DNA from: Planctomycetota bacterium
GTDB taxonomy: Bacteria; Planctomycetota; SBBH01; JACQRN01
Reading direction: 5' to 3'
NCBI GenBank assembly: GCA_016206515.1
Contig: JACQRN010000180.1
Span: 1-6,013 of the forward strand
Length of the DNA stretch: 6,013 nt
Below the pieces are notes generated by a model that worked only from the letters and a program-made list of their open reading frames with translations, had not been told where the DNA came from and made no database searches. Positions 5,785 through 6,013 of this stretch are shown in pieces (positions within the stretch are counted from its first letter, which is position 1; each line of letters opens with the position of its first letter). Made by a program: the position numbers and the translations under genes.

Positions 5785-6013
5785 GTGGCGCGAGGCCTCA
5801 AAGGGTGGGTTCGGCTGGCGTTGGGCTCCTTCCTGCTCTCCGCGGCGGCGTGCGAGGGGCTTGCGGACGACCCCCTCTCCCTCGCCCGGGAAGCGGCCTC
5901 CACCGAATATGCGCTGCGGTACGCGGAGGCCTCCCACCGGGGAGGGCTCGGCGACCTGCATGTCATCCCCGCCCTCATACGGAACCTGACGGAGCCGGAC
6001 GCGCTGGTCCGCG
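5785..6013 (+). CDS. Probable HEAT-repeat lipoprotein or exported protein (3' end outside window)
   Basis: Only the first 76 residues are present; the frame is still open at the right edge. The N-terminus has basic residues (R3, K6, R10), a hydrophobic core (L11-A22) and a cysteine at 23 after AAA, which reads as a slightly non-canonical lipobox (alanine at -3). Signal peptidase I cleavage after GLA (27) is the alternative. After a short helical stretch, residues 59-76 (HVIPALIRNLTEPDALVR) match the typical HEAT-repeat or PBS-lyase-like pattern: a helix ending in L..NL, a conserved PD turn, then V+. Such alpha-solenoids usually scaffold protein contacts; the partner is unknown. GTG 5785 is chosen for the signal peptide and for its place 6 nt after TATAAT. 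An in-frame TTG at 5749 would place the promoter inside the gene and put a charged, polar extension before the signal. Confidence 0.72.
   Translation, partial: MARGLKGWVRLALGSFLLSAAACEGLADDPLSLAREAASTEYALRYAEASHRGGLGDLHVIPALIRNLTEPDALVR

Noticed and set aside
1..6013. CRISPR arrays, insertion sequences, tRNA or rRNA genes, tandem repeats
   Set aside because: Looked for on both strands by eye; no regularly spaced repeats, transposase-like proteins, cloverleaf or rRNA segments were seen.

Overview
The window is a GC-rich bacterial segment, roughly two-thirds G+C by eye, densely coding and with G/C-biased third positions. A periplasmic binding protein with a Sec signal peptide, a predicted outer-membrane beta-barrel and a probable lipoprotein point to a diderm (Gram-negative-type) bacterium. 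I cannot assign a phylum. The gene order is not that of E. coli or its close relatives, and several proteins are clear but divergent family members.

Layout: positions 49-4749 hold six tightly packed plus-strand genes that look like one operon: rplU (L21), rpmA (L27), then a branched-chain amino acid type (HAAT family) ABC importer made of a binding protein (livK-like), two permeases (livH, livM) and one ATPase (livG). Three of the five junctions are 4-nt start/stop overlaps (ATGA at 652-655, GTGA at 2741-2744, GTGA at 3976-3979); the other two gaps are 4 nt and 17 nt. A convergent minus-strand gene (5729-4746) for a predicted outer-membrane protein resembling DUF3187 overlaps the livG stop codon by 3 nt. 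From a 55-bp divergent intergenic region (5730-5784) a plus-strand gene starts at 5785. It encodes a probable HEAT-repeat lipoprotein or exported protein and runs off the right edge.

How the genes fit together: L21 and L27 are neighbouring proteins of the large ribosomal subunit. The importer would be bound by LivK in the periplasm, pass substrate through LivH/LivM and be driven by LivG. The usual second ATPase, LivF, is not next to livG, and obg, the usual neighbour after rpmA, is replaced by the transporter. All three genes that begin a transcription unit have a TANNNT -10-like box only 6-9 nt upstream of the start codon and no Shine-Dalgarno sequence, which suggests leaderless mRNAs. The internal livG start instead has a good Shine-Dalgarno.

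I see no mobile element, CRISPR array, tRNA, rRNA or obvious new defence or metabolic system. The main points of interest are the ribosomal-protein/transporter fusion of operons, the missing livF, altered ligand-pocket residues in LivK, and the leaderless-promoter pattern.
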